18,603 nucleotides of DNA. It comes from Phascolarctobacterium sp. GTDB lineage: Bacteria > Bacillota > Negativicutes > Acidaminococcales > Acidaminococcaceae. The DNA lies in assembly GCA_020024105.1 (NCBI GenBank), contig JAHHUH010000027.1:1-18603 (forward strand), read 5' to 3'. The position numbers and the translations under genes are program-made. The stretch's first letter is position 1; every line of letters starts with the position of its first letter. Of this stretch, positions 1 to 8,295 are shown in pieces. Under the pieces are notes generated by a model. The model saw nothing but the letters and a program-made list of their open reading frames with translations. It was not told the origin of the DNA and did not search any database.

Positions 1-89
1 GGTATAGTGGCTATATATTTATTATTAAATAGTAGAAAATAAAAAAATAATATTAATGAGAGAACAGGGAAAAGATTGCATAAAATATA

Positions 90-110
90 TTTATTTGCTT
101 AGTAAATAAA
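90..110. repeat. AT-only inverted repeat upstream of promoter
   Basis: TTTATTT (90-96) and AAATAAA (104-110) form a perfect 7-bp inverted repeat around the spacer GCTTAGT, ending 8 bp before a candidate -35 box. It could be a regulator binding site or the remnant of an upstream terminator. In DNA this AT-rich such repeats arise easily by chance. The rest of positions 1-118 shows no gene and nothing else I can name. Confidence 0.25.
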
Positions 111-118
111 ATGAGTCC

Positions 119-149
119 TTGACTGAATGGTTAGTATATACTATATAAT
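119..149 (+). promoter_or_regulatory. Candidate sigma70-type promoter for the small ORF / AT1 leader
   Basis: TTGACT at 119-124 (5/6 to the -35 consensus) is followed after 17 bp by TATATA (142-147), or after 19 bp by a perfect TATAAT (144-149). It lies about 30 bp upstream of the ribosome binding site of the small ORF at 180. It is the best promoter match I see in front of AT1, so AT1 may be transcribed from here by reading through the hairpin at 442-500. Confidence 0.55.
132..143. promoter_or_regulatory. 12-bp perfect palindrome TAGTATATACTA (possible operator)
   Basis: TAGTATATACTA is identical to its reverse complement. It lies in the spacer of the candidate promoter and overlaps the start of the -10 region, a classic position for a dimeric repressor site. 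I cannot name the regulator, and AT-rich palindromes of this size can occur by chance. Confidence 0.35.
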
Positions 150-179
150 AACCAGAAAATATGGGGGAGGTGAAATAGA

Positions 180-356
180 TTGAAGTATAAGGAGCTAAAA
201 AAATTTCTATTATATGCGAAAAACCAGGAAAAATCTAAAATTTTGGTCGAAAAAATTTTCTTAGAAACGTTATTGGAAGAATTTTTGTCTTTTCACAGAA
301 AAAATGCAACTATGATAAGAAAAAATATGTGCCAAAAGAATTCTACTATCAAGTAA
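180..356 (+). CDS. Small hypothetical protein (58 aa), TTG start
   Basis: An open frame runs from TTG at 180 to TAA at 354-356. The start is chosen because a strong Shine-Dalgarno (GGGGGAGGTG, GGAGG core 166-170) sits 9 nt upstream; the only in-frame ATGs come late, the first at about codon 45. The predicted product is basic and helical, rich in Lys, Leu, Glu and Phe (begins KYKELKKFLLYAKNQEKSKI after the initiator), with no signal peptide or membrane segment, so it would be cytoplasmic. I do not recognise a family. It follows a promoter with a palindrome and precedes the AT1 terminator/attenuator hairpin, so it may be a small regulator, a leader-peptide-like ORF, or a degraded gene remnant. 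The good ribosome site and promoter favour real translation; the AT-rich codons and short length argue for caution. Confidence 0.45.
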   Translation: MKYKELKKFLLYAKNQEKSKILVEKIFLETLLEEFLSFHRKNATMIRKNMCQKNSTIK

Positions 357-360
357 AAAA

Positions 361-410
361 ATAGCAAGGCTTACTTTCACAGAAAACCGTAAAGTCGGTG
401 TTACCTGCAT
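361..410 (+). promoter_or_regulatory. Possible small structured leader element
   Basis: GCAAGG (364-369) can pair with CCTGC (404-408) with one bulged A, enclosing a hairpin ACCG (386-389)/CGGT (396-399). The element lies between the small ORF and the terminator hairpin. It matches no riboswitch consensus I know (I looked for cobalamin, c-di-GMP-I, SAM, fluoride, preQ1 and manganese). The pairing is short and could be chance. Confidence 0.2.
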
Positions 411-430
411 AGTTTAAAATTAGATAGAAT
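401..430 (+). promoter_or_regulatory. Alternative candidate promoter for AT1
   Basis: TTACCT (401-406, 4/6) and TAGAAT (425-430, 5/6) are separated by 18 bp. If used, the transcript would start near 437 and would begin almost at the hairpin 442-486. It is a weaker match than the promoter at 119-149. Confidence 0.25.
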
Positions 431-452
431 TAAGCTGTGAACTTAATTTTAT
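424..452 (+). promoter_or_regulatory. Alternative (anti-terminator-like) hairpin
   Basis: ATAGAATTAAG (424-434) can pair with CTTAATTTTAT (442-452) around the loop CTGTGAA, 11 bp with one G-U. Its 3' arm is the first 11 nt of the terminator stem at 442-459, so the two structures exclude each other. That geometry is typical of transcription attenuation. Being AT-only apart from two pairs, it is weaker than the terminator stem. Confidence 0.35.
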
Positions 453-500
453 GGCAGTTAAGGATGAGAACTGTCGTAAAATTAGGTTTTTTTATTTTCT
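442..500 (+). terminator. Strong intrinsic terminator / attenuator ahead of AT1
   Basis: CTTAATTTTATGGCAGTT (442-459) pairs along its whole length with AACTGTCGTAAAATTAGG (469-486), 18 bp with three G-U pairs, closing a 9-nt loop (AAGGATGAG). A T-rich run (487-500) follows at once. This is a textbook rho-independent terminator by sequence. It ends about 53 bp before the AT1 start, and I see no good promoter after it. It therefore either terminates the small-ORF transcript or acts as a conditional attenuator for AT1. Confidence 0.75.
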
Positions 501-553
501 AGGTAAAAAGATTTTATTGAAGGGCGGCATAGTGGTATTTAGGAGGTAAGGTT

Positions 554-3500
554 ATGAAATCGCTAAGGAAAAAAATGTTAACTAAAATCATCCTGGCAAC
601 GGTCATGGCTGGCTGTGTAGGTTATTCTGGACTGGCTCAGGCAGAAATTATCGATATGACTGCTGCAGAAAATCTCGCTGGTGTGACGATTACCAATCCT
701 ACGGAGGAGGTAAATAATACCTACATCTACAAATGGGACGAGGCCCAACAGAGCCTGACGGGTGGTAATATTCTGGTTACCTCCAACCAGAATATTAAAT
801 ATATTAATGCCAAAATCGTAGTTGACAAAAATAATTTACCCGATATGAGTACGGCAACAGTAAGTAAGGTTGTTGAGCAGCTGGTGTCCAAGGTGCAGAG
901 TCAGCTGGAAAGTAGAAGTTATTACATTTCTGCAGAGGTATGTATTTGTGACGGAACTTCAGAAAAGGCTGAGGTTTTACGCTCCTATAAGGTATTACTT
1001 AAGGATGTGGACGAGGGTAATACCGATATTGGTAAGGTGGGCGACTTTAATGGTGCCAGCTATAAAACACCGCTAACTAATACCGGTAAGAAAACAAGTG
1101 AGTACGATTTTGTGAAAAATAAGCTCCATCTAGGCAACGGCAATTATATTATTGCTCCTGATTTCAGCCAGCCTACCAAGGATCATATTTACAAGGCTGT
1201 TTTTAATTCCGCTAGGGATATGACTGTTACTAGCCGGGAGGATGGCTACACGGCTTTTAATACCATTACTATCATCGCCGATGCAACGGCTGACCCGCAA
1301 TCCAAGGTTTATGGTATTTACAATGGCAGAAGAAATAAAACAGAGCTTTTCTTTACCAACACTCCTATGATTACGGTTAAGGGTAATGAAGCAGTGGGCG
1401 CTTATGCCGGCGGTAAGGCAGACAGCCGGATTACTCTGGGCGCTACCTCCGGTGACGAGTTTAATTTGATAGTGGAGGGTACGGAGCAGTCTTATGGCCT
1501 GGAAGCAGGGCAGGATGGTACTGTCGCCCTGGTAGTTGATAGCGGTCCTGCCAGAAAGCTGAATATTGATGTCGGAAACGGTATTGGTCTATATGCTCAT
1601 GATGGCGGTCAGGTAATTTCTGCGACGAACATAAATGGTAAAACTATTACTGAGGGTAATGATAGTACAGTAATTACTACTACGGGGGGAGTACTTGCGT
1701 TCGCAGAAAAGGGTGGACAGATTAAAGGCTTTCATCTTTCTGTTCTAGATGGTATCTTACAAACTGATGATGCTCCGGAAAGCTTGATTGATATTACTCT
1801 GCTAAATAAAAACAAGGTTACGACTAGTGGTGATGTACAGGGTAATATTAAATTATTTCTTGTAGGTGGTAATAATAGTAACAGCCCATTTACCTGGAGT
1901 GGTAATTTTAACAGCACCAATACCATGATTATAGGAAAAAATGCGATTTGGTCTGGAAGCTCCCAACTGGATGCGGTTAACGAAGTAAATGTGCAGGCTA
2001 ATGGTATTTGGAATCTTAAAGAACAGCAAAACTTGCCTTTAGTAAAGCATCTGGTAGGTAGTGAAAGTATTGCACAGCGTGGCTACATTAATATGGGTAC
2101 TAAAGATATTATTATTGATGAATATACTGGTAATGTGACATTTGTTTATCAGCATAATATCGATGAGGTAGAAAATATTGAAGGTGGAAAAATTGCCATT
2201 AGTAAAGTTATGCCTTTAACTATTACTACTTCAGGATTGGGTGATGATAAAAATTCTACTAGTACTAGTATTAAGAAGTCTACCATCATTTTAACTACAG
2301 ATTCTTCTGGAATTAATTTGGATAATGTGGCTGAAGTAAATAAGGTACTAGACGGCCTGGCTAATAAGCTTACTTATACAAATTATGCATGTGGAGAAAG
2401 AAACCTTACTGGTAGTGTGGAAATTTCTGAAGGATTGACTTCTGCCTCTGTTACGAAGAAATCCAGCAGGTTGACCTTTGATGAACAGACAGGTCAAGCT
2501 GGTCGCGAAGAAAAGGTTCTGACTCCCTACACGGATAAGATTATGGGCGATATTAATATAGATAAGGCTTATAAGGATGTTATCAGGCAAGATGAGGCAG
2601 GTAATTTAGTTTATAGCTTCGATAAGGATGTTTATATTTTAGATAAAACTACTAAGGATCCACGTTTTTTTGCTCAAGGAGGTCTTTTTTTTGGCAGTAT
2701 TAATAATTACGGAGATAAGAAATACAACAATAACGGACGAAACTCTTTAAACGGACCTTCCTATACTTTAGATATGCAGGGGCATGATTTAAATATTGAA
2801 ACCATTGTATCTCCTTTAACGGGTAGTACGGGTAGTCAACCGATGTGGACTACGGGTGCCATTTTTGGTGTACGTGAAGGGAATATTACTATAGATAATC
2901 CTGGTAAGATTGATATTAATTATAATGCTAATTTTTACTATGGTGGAGCTATTTCTGTAGGTTCAGCCATTGCTACTCCCAAGGGCGTCCATGTCATTAT
3001 TAATAATGATAATGATCCTGCCCATGCAGTCAGAGTTCGTGGGGGAATTACTACTCCAGGTTACGAATTGGATTATGCAGCTATTAAGGCTTCCTCACAG
3101 GATGGTTCACGTAATACTATCGAAATAAGTGGTCTAGTGGATTTGGAAACCAAGCATTCTGCCGTGCTTTATGCCAATAAGGGTGAAAGTTATATTTCTA
3201 TCGGTGGTGGCCGACTTGTAACTCCTGATTATGACGCCATCATGACCTCCGGTACTGGTGCCCGTGTGGATGTCAATATTCTGAAGGATGAAGCTGGTAA
3301 GGTACTGGGCGCAGGTACTAATACCGTAGTTATAGAGGGTGGTGTTGCTACTGCTACTGATTTCTGGGGTAATGACGGTACCATCAATTTGGGCTTGACT
3401 ACGGCCGATTCCAGTTTAACAGGTGGAATTCATGGTGCTGGTAATCACCGTAGCCTGTGGTTGCAGAACGGTGCCACTTGGAATAACCAGGCCTATAACA

Positions 3501-6500
3501 AGCACTGGTGGAGCGATGGTTCTGTGAAGCTAGTGGATAAGGCTTCTACCGTCAATAATTTATATGGCGGAGAGAGTATGGCTCAGGCTGGTATTATTAA
3601 TCATAGCAGTAATGAGCAGCTGACCATAGACCAACTGACCGGTGCTGTAGAATTACATATGTTAGGTTCTGGAGATGGTATCATTGAAAACTATCAGGGT
3701 GAGGCCAATGTGTTCTATAAACACGATGCAGAAAATCCTGTCCAAATTGAGGGAGGTCAACTTACTATTAATAGGGCAGCTCCTGCTTCTAATGTTAATT
3801 TAATTACCGATAATGTCGGTATAGATGTAGATAACAGTTTCCAGGTTCATGACGTACTGACTTCTCTGGCTAAACAGCTTACTTACCAGAGCTATGTAGA
3901 GGGTGAAAGAAATTTGGATGGTTATGTTCAGATTGCTGAAGGCTTGACCTCTAGCTCTATGGCTAAACGTACCGGGGCCATTACTTTCAACGAAGAGGAT
4001 GGTGTTGGCAGTTTGACAGAAAATAGTGTACAGCCTGTATTCAGTTATCCAAATGAACAGACAATTGCTGAATTTAATACTGCTATTTTGGGTAGTGCGG
4101 AAGAGGATATGGATTATGTAAAGGGTGGTGTACGTAATCTTGATGATAATATTTATACCTTTACCCAAGATAGGACTGTTATTAATGCTGATAATAATTT
4201 AATTGCTGGAGGACCATGGCTGGCTAAAATAGCTTCGGTCGTTTCCGGTGGTAATGCCGAAAGATCCGTTGTCCTAGATTTACAGGGAAACAGTCTGGAG
4301 ATTAACGGGATTAACAAGGATAGTCATAGTACAGGTATTACGGCCATTGGTGAGGATGCCGTGGTTGAAGTAAAAAATATTGGTGAGCTTAGTGTCAATG
4401 TAGATGGTGGCGGCCAGACGGCAGCACTTTTTGTCAATGGTGGCGGTCGAATTAAAATTGAAAATGATGGGGGCGGTTATCTGATAGTAAGAGGTAATGC
4501 GGCTCAATCTATTAACGGTGCTCTAATTAAGTCCATGAATGGTAAGGCCGGCGTCCGCAGCTGGCTTACTATCGATGGACTGATCGACCTGTCCGCTAAC
4601 ATAGTGGACAACGAGGGCATTGGTGAAGGCCTGAGTGCTGTGGCCTCCACTATTGAAGTAGGTGGCGGCAAGATCATTATGAATGATGACGGCTCCGGCG
4701 AAACTAATTTTGGCGGTGGTAATTCCTTTGCCATCCGTGCCTACGGTGAATTTGTCACTCAGAACTATGGCATTGTCAACGTCAATGTAATCAAGGAAGC
4801 AGACACCGCTGAAGCCAAGGCCATTGGTGCAGGTGATAAGGTTACCCAGATTGTCGGCGACTTCAGTACCCGTGGAGGTATGGGTACCAACGGTATCATT
4901 AATGTAGGCCTGAACACGGAGGACTCCTACTGGTATGGTGATTACAGTGCCGGTAGCGGCTTTGGCGTAACTCCCGGCGACTATGGCTGTCTGAATCTTT
5001 TCATGGGTAATGGAGCCCGTTGGGAGGGGTATACCCGGTATGCAACTAATCTGCAGATGGATAACGGTGCCGTATGGCGTGGTTATTCCCATGATAATGA
5101 CAACCTGGATATGAGCCTTAAGAATGATGCCCAGTGGATTGCCACCACTGCTGGTGTGGGCGATACCAACATTAGTAAGGTAAGAAACTTCAACGGCGCT
5201 GGTGAGGGAGAACGTGTAGGCTCTATCTTTATGTCTGATGCTAATGCGGTAGATGTAGTAGTGGACAATTATACCGGCAAGACCATGCTGCTCTACCAGC
5301 ATGATGCAGAAAATCCGGCAACCATCATTGGTGGCAGCTTTACTATTAACAAGGCTGCTGAGGGCTCGGAAATTAGTCTGGTAACCGATAATGTTGGTAT
5401 AGATACGGATAACCGCTTCCATGTGAATGATGTTCTAAACTCCTTGGCTAAACAGCTTACCTATCAGAGCTATGTAGAGGGCGAAAGAAATTTGGACGGC
5501 TATGTTCAGATTGCTGAAGGCTTGACCTCCAGCTCCGTGGCCAAACGTACCGGTTCCATCGCCTTTAGTGAGGAGGATGGCAGTGGTAGCTTGAAGGAAG
5601 GTAGTATTCAGCCTGATTTTATCTATCCTACTGAACAGACCATTAGTGAATTTAATGTTCCTATCCTAGGTAGCACACAGGAGGATATGCAATATGTAGA
5701 GGCTGGTGTTCGGAATCTGGAGGAGAATATTTATACCTTTACCCAAGACAAGACAGTTATCAATGTTGATAGTAATTTAATTGCCGGCGGTCCTTGGTTG
5801 GGACAGATTGCTTCGGCTGTTTCCGGTGCTAGTGCTGAAAAATCCCTTGTCCTGGATTTACAGGGAAATAGTCTGGAGATTAATGGAGTCAACAAAAATA
5901 GTCATAGTACTGGTATTACTGCTATTGGGAAAGATGCTATAGTAGAAGTAAAAAATATTGGCGAACTGAGCGTTAATGTAGAGGGTGGTGGCCAGACCGC
6001 GGGCCTTTTTGTTAACGGCGGTGGCAGGATTAAGATTGCCAATGCTGACGGGGGGACCCTAATAGTAAGGGGCAATGCAGCCCGTTCTATTAATGGGGCT
6101 CTGATCAAGGCTATGAATGGGCAAAATGGCGTTCGTAGTTGGATTGCTATTGATGGAATGGTTGATTTATCGGCTAATATTGTAAACGATAAGGGAATAG
6201 GCGAAGGACTCAGTGCCGTAGCTTCCACCATTGAAGTAGGTGGCGGCAAGATTATTATGAATGATGACGGATCCGGCGAGACTAATTTCGGCGGTGGTAA
6301 TTCCTTTGCCATCCGTGCCTACGGTGAATTTGCCAGTCAGAACTATGGCATTGTCAATGTCAATGTAATCAAGGAGGCAGACACTGCTGACGCCAAGGCC
6401 ATTGGTGCGGGTGATAGGGTTACCCAGATTGTAGGCGATTTCAGTACTCAGGGCGGTATGGGTACCAACGGTATTATTAATGTAGGCCTGAACACGGAGG

Positions 6501-8170
6501 ATTCCTACTGGTATGGTGATTACAGTGCCGGTAGTGGCTTTGGCGTAACTCCCGGCGACTATGGCTGTCTGAATCTTTTCATGGGCAATGGTGCTCATTG
6601 GGAGGGCTACACCCAGTATGCAACTAATCTGCAGATGGATAGTGGTGCCGTATGGCGTGGTTATTCCTATGATAATGACAACCTGGATATGAGCCTTAAG
6701 AATGATGCCCAGTGGGTTGCTACTACTGCCGGCGTAGGCGATACCAGCATCAGCAGGGTTAGAAACTTTAACGGTGCTGGTAAGGGCGAGCGCCCAGGCT
6801 CCATCTTTATGTCCGATGCTGACGCAGTAGATGTAGTGGTGGACAATTACACTGGCAAGACCATGTTGCTCTACCAGCATGATGCGGAAAATCCGACAAC
6901 TATCATTGGTGGCAGCTTTACCATCAATAAGGCTGGTGAGGGCTCGGAAATTGTCCTTAGTACGGATAATGTCGGCATCGATGTACATAATCCCGACGTA
7001 GTTAAGTCTACCTTGAACAGCTTGGCTGGCAAGCTCTATTATCAGGGAGCAGTCGAGGGTGAAAACAATCTACAGGGACAGGTTCAAATTGCCGAAGGTC
7101 TGCTTTCCTCTTCTGCTGCAGTCAAATTAGGTAGGATTGGGTACAGAGCAGGTGAGGCTGAAGGTGGTCAGGGTTTTTTGGAGGAGGGCTCTGTTATCAC
7201 TCCGGAAATAAAACATGACGCGGATATTATTTATGGTGATAGTGAGACAGCCATGATGCGTGGTGCCAAGTCTGCAATGGCTTCTACAGTAATGCTATGG
7301 CGTAGTGAAGCTGATGATTTGATGAAACGCTTGGGTGATTTAAGGTTGCGTCCTTTAGACCAGGGGATTTGGGCTAAGTACTATGGTGGTAAATATTCTA
7401 TGGACGACCAAAAGACCAGCTTTGATACTAAATACTCTGCTTATCAGGTGGGCTATGATCAAGCAATAGGTAATGGTTGGCTCATTGGTAGTGCCTTGTC
7501 CTACAACGATGGCGAAAGTAATTACAGCCTTGGCTCTGGCGATAACGAGGCTATCAGCCTAGCCGCCTATGGCATTCTGCTGCAGGAGGATGGTACCTAC
7601 GTGGACATTATCGTTAAACGTAGCAAATTGGAAAATGATTATAGCATTAATAACGTATACGGTCATGCCTTGCAGGGCGATTATAAGACCTGGGCTACAT
7701 CCTTCAGTGCTGAATATGGCAAGAGAATGGAACTGGACAATGGTCTTTATATTGACCCTAGCCTAGAAGTAACCTTGGGCAGGGTGGAAGGTAAATCTTA
7801 CGATGCTAGTAGTGATTATCTGGACGCTTATGGTAAGCGTAAGTCCTTAAAAGTACAACAGGACGATTGCAATAGTTTAATTGGTCGTGTAGGTATTAAA
7901 TTTGGACAACAATTAGATAATGCCAGCTATTATTGCAAGTTTACCGCAGCCCATGAATTTGACGGTGATTTCACTACTAGCTTTAAGGCGGATGGTGAGC
8001 CGGACGGACGTACTAAACTAGATTTAGGCGATACCTGGTACGAACTGCAGCTGGGCGGTTCTATAATGCTTAGCGATAACAGCTTACTCTATGCCAGCTA
8101 CGAAAGAAGCTTTAGCGGAGACCTGGAAGAAAAATGGCGTGCTGATGCGGGCCTGCGTTGGAGCTTTTAA
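554..8170 (+). CDS. Giant type Va autotransporter AT1 (2538 aa), beta-helical passenger with tandem duplication
   Basis: A surface protein expected to be exported by Sec and displayed by its own C-terminal barrel. AGGAGG (541-546) lies 7 nt before the ATG. Residues 1-30 are a Sec signal peptide (basic start, hydrophobic core, AQA|EI cleavage). Residues ~31-2224 form a Gly/Asn/Asp-rich, beta-helix-like passenger made of modules: ~31-582, 583-1085, 1086-1611 and 1612-2137, plus a partial one to 2224. The third and fourth are near-identical in length and sequence. Each boundary carries an alpha/beta segment (TDNxGID ... LxxLAxKLxY ... GExNLxGxVxIAEG). Residues ~2225-2538 are an autotransporter beta-domain (PF03797 type) ending in the C-terminal aromatic signature WSF. 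The barrel has two Cys (C2439, C2461) that AT2 lacks. No protease, lipase or other catalytic motif is visible, so an adhesin or structural fibre is the likely role. Ligand or target unknown. Confidence 0.93.
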   Translation: MKSLRKKMLTKIILATVMAGCVGYSGLAQAEIIDMTAAENLAGVTITNPTEEVNNTYIYKWDEAQQSLTGGNILVTSNQNIKYINAKIVVDKNNLPDMSTATVSKVVEQLVSKVQSQLESRSYYISAEVCICDGTSEKAEVLRSYKVLLKDVDEGNTDIGKVGDFNGASYKTPLTNTGKKTSEYDFVKNKLHLGNGNYIIAPDFSQPTKDHIYKAVFNSARDMTVTSREDGYTAFNTITIIADATADPQSKVYGIYNGRRNKTELFFTNTPMITVKGNEAVGAYAGGKADSRITLGATSGDEFNLIVEGTEQSYGLEAGQDGTVALVVDSGPARKLNIDVGNGIGLYAHDGGQVISATNINGKTITEGNDSTVITTTGGVLAFAEKGGQIKGFHLSVLDGILQTDDAPESLIDITLLNKNKVTTSGDVQGNIKLFLVGGNNSNSPFTWSGNFNSTNTMIIGKNAIWSGSSQLDAVNEVNVQANGIWNLKEQQNLPLVKHLVGSESIAQRGYINMGTKDIIIDEYTGNVTFVYQHNIDEVENIEGGKIAISKVMPLTITTSGLGDDKNSTSTSIKKSTIILTTDSSGINLDNVAEVNKVLDGLANKLTYTNYACGERNLTGSVEISEGLTSASVTKKSSRLTFDEQTGQAGREEKVLTPYTDKIMGDINIDKAYKDVIRQDEAGNLVYSFDKDVYILDKTTKDPRFFAQGGLFFGSINNYGDKKYNNNGRNSLNGPSYTLDMQGHDLNIETIVSPLTGSTGSQPMWTTGAIFGVREGNITIDNPGKIDINYNANFYYGGAISVGSAIATPKGVHVIINNDNDPAHAVRVRGGITTPGYELDYAAIKASSQDGSRNTIEISGLVDLETKHSAVLYANKGESYISIGGGRLVTPDYDAIMTSGTGARVDVNILKDEAGKVLGAGTNTVVIEGGVATATDFWGNDGTINLGLTTADSSLTGGIHGAGNHRSLWLQNGATWNNQAYNKHWWSDGSVKLVDKASTVNNLYGGESMAQAGIINHSSNEQLTIDQLTGAVELHMLGSGDGIIENYQGEANVFYKHDAENPVQIEGGQLTINRAAPASNVNLITDNVGIDVDNSFQVHDVLTSLAKQLTYQSYVEGERNLDGYVQIAEGLTSSSMAKRTGAITFNEEDGVGSLTENSVQPVFSYPNEQTIAEFNTAILGSAEEDMDYVKGGVRNLDDNIYTFTQDRTVINADNNLIAGGPWLAKIASVVSGGNAERSVVLDLQGNSLEINGINKDSHSTGITAIGEDAVVEVKNIGELSVNVDGGGQTAALFVNGGGRIKIENDGGGYLIVRGNAAQSINGALIKSMNGKAGVRSWLTIDGLIDLSANIVDNEGIGEGLSAVASTIEVGGGKIIMNDDGSGETNFGGGNSFAIRAYGEFVTQNYGIVNVNVIKEADTAEAKAIGAGDKVTQIVGDFSTRGGMGTNGIINVGLNTEDSYWYGDYSAGSGFGVTPGDYGCLNLFMGNGARWEGYTRYATNLQMDNGAVWRGYSHDNDNLDMSLKNDAQWIATTAGVGDTNISKVRNFNGAGEGERVGSIFMSDANAVDVVVDNYTGKTMLLYQHDAENPATIIGGSFTINKAAEGSEISLVTDNVGIDTDNRFHVNDVLNSLAKQLTYQSYVEGERNLDGYVQIAEGLTSSSVAKRTGSIAFSEEDGSGSLKEGSIQPDFIYPTEQTISEFNVPILGSTQEDMQYVEAGVRNLEENIYTFTQDKTVINVDSNLIAGGPWLGQIASAVSGASAEKSLVLDLQGNSLEINGVNKNSHSTGITAIGKDAIVEVKNIGELSVNVEGGGQTAGLFVNGGGRIKIANADGGTLIVRGNAARSINGALIKAMNGQNGVRSWIAIDGMVDLSANIVNDKGIGEGLSAVASTIEVGGGKIIMNDDGSGETNFGGGNSFAIRAYGEFASQNYGIVNVNVIKEADTADAKAIGAGDRVTQIVGDFSTQGGMGTNGIINVGLNTEDSYWYGDYSAGSGFGVTPGDYGCLNLFMGNGAHWEGYTQYATNLQMDSGAVWRGYSYDNDNLDMSLKNDAQWVATTAGVGDTSISRVRNFNGAGKGERPGSIFMSDADAVDVVVDNYTGKTMLLYQHDAENPTTIIGGSFTINKAGEGSEIVLSTDNVGIDVHNPDVVKSTLNSLAGKLYYQGAVEGENNLQGQVQIAEGLLSSSAAVKLGRIGYRAGEAEGGQGFLEEGSVITPEIKHDADIIYGDSETAMMRGAKSAMASTVMLWRSEADDLMKRLGDLRLRPLDQGIWAKYYGGKYSMDDQKTSFDTKYSAYQVGYDQAIGNGWLIGSALSYNDGESNYSLGSGDNEAISLAAYGILLQEDGTYVDIIVKRSKLENDYSINNVYGHALQGDYKTWATSFSAEYGKRMELDNGLYIDPSLEVTLGRVEGKSYDASSDYLDAYGKRKSLKVQQDDCNSLIGRVGIKFGQQLDNASYYCKFTAAHEFDGDFTTSFKADGEPDGRTKLDLGDTWYELQLGGSIMLSDNSLLYASYERSFSGDLEEKWRADAGLRWSF
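3809..5386 (+). repeat. Tandem repeat copy 1 (1578 bp, 526 residues) within AT1
   Basis: Residues 1086-1611, starting at a DNVGID motif (the phase is arbitrary). It aligns with the next 1578 bp with no net insertion or deletion. By hand count about 76 of 526 residues differ (~86% identity). Differences are concentrated in roughly the first 110 residues. A 46-residue stretch (GIGEGLSAV...AYGEF) is identical, and 50 nt at 4958-5007 match 6536-6585 exactly. Confidence 0.92.
5387..6964 (+). repeat. Tandem repeat copy 2 (1578 bp, 526 residues) within AT1
   Basis: Residues 1612-2137, the second copy of the unit at 3809-5386 in the same frame. The following sequence (from residue 2138, nt 6965) begins a third copy but keeps only the boundary alpha/beta segment before passing into the barrel junction. 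The preceding region (residues 583-1085) is an older, diverged relative of the same unit. Confidence 0.92.
7226..8167 (+). other. AT1 C-terminal translocator barrel
   Basis: Residues ~2225-2538 (about 314). The segment starts with a junction helix (ETAMMRGAKSAMAS) expected to thread the barrel pore. It continues with alternating amphipathic strands (for example WAKYYGGKY, YQVGYDQAI, SFSAEYGKR, WYELQLGGS) and ends in a terminal Phe strand, the usual Bam recognition signal. It is clearly homologous to the AT2 barrel; the first 28 residues are identical. Confidence 0.9.
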
Positions 8171-8201
8171 ATAATATATTAGTTTGCTTAATAGAGTCTA
8201 T

Positions 8202-8245
8202 GGTATACAGGGCCGTTATTGGCCTTGTATCCTACTTTTTTATTT
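8202..8245 (+). terminator. Terminator-like hairpin between AT1 and the TonB receptor gene
   Basis: ATACAGGGCC (8205-8214) pairs with GGCCTTGTAT (8221-8230), 10 bp with one G-U, around GTTATT. GG at 8202-8203 can add two pairs with CC at 8231-8232 past a bulged T. The T run (8236-8241) starts 5 nt after the stem, which weakens it. It could lower read-through from AT1. Downstream I see only poor promoter matches (TATAAG 8255-8260, TAGAAT 8261-8266 without a convincing -35), so it is unclear whether the receptor gene has its own promoter. Confidence 0.6.
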
Positions 8246-8295
8246 AGGCAAATTTATAAGTAGAATAGGAAAATCTCAGAAAAGAGGGATACGGC

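Noticed and set aside
16..60. 3' end of an upstream gene or its terminator
   Set aside because: No open frame enters from the left with coding character and no stable GC-containing stem is present.
364..408. Riboswitch (cobalamin or c-di-GMP-I) in the AT1 leader
   Set aside because: The CCTGC and GCAA fragments look suggestive, but the conserved cores and stem order of these classes are absent.
3800..4168. Minus-strand 122-codon open frame
   Set aside because: Antisense shadow of the AT1 passenger with no recognisable protein features.
4523..5422. Long open frame on the minus strand (299 codons) inside AT1
   Set aside because: It is antisense to repeat copy 1. The open frame follows from the GGT/AAT/GAT-rich codon use of the sense gene, and a related antisense frame (6167-6988) appears in copy 2. 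The product has no recognisable domain and the sense frame is clearly the real gene.
7868..7936. Disulfide between C2439 and C2461 in the AT1 barrel
   Set aside because: Counting from the hairpin turn, the two residues are not opposite each other on adjacent strands, so a bond is not supported.
554..8170. CRISPR-like or VNTR array from the repetitive passenger
   Set aside because: The repeats are in-frame 526-residue protein units, not short spaced repeats.
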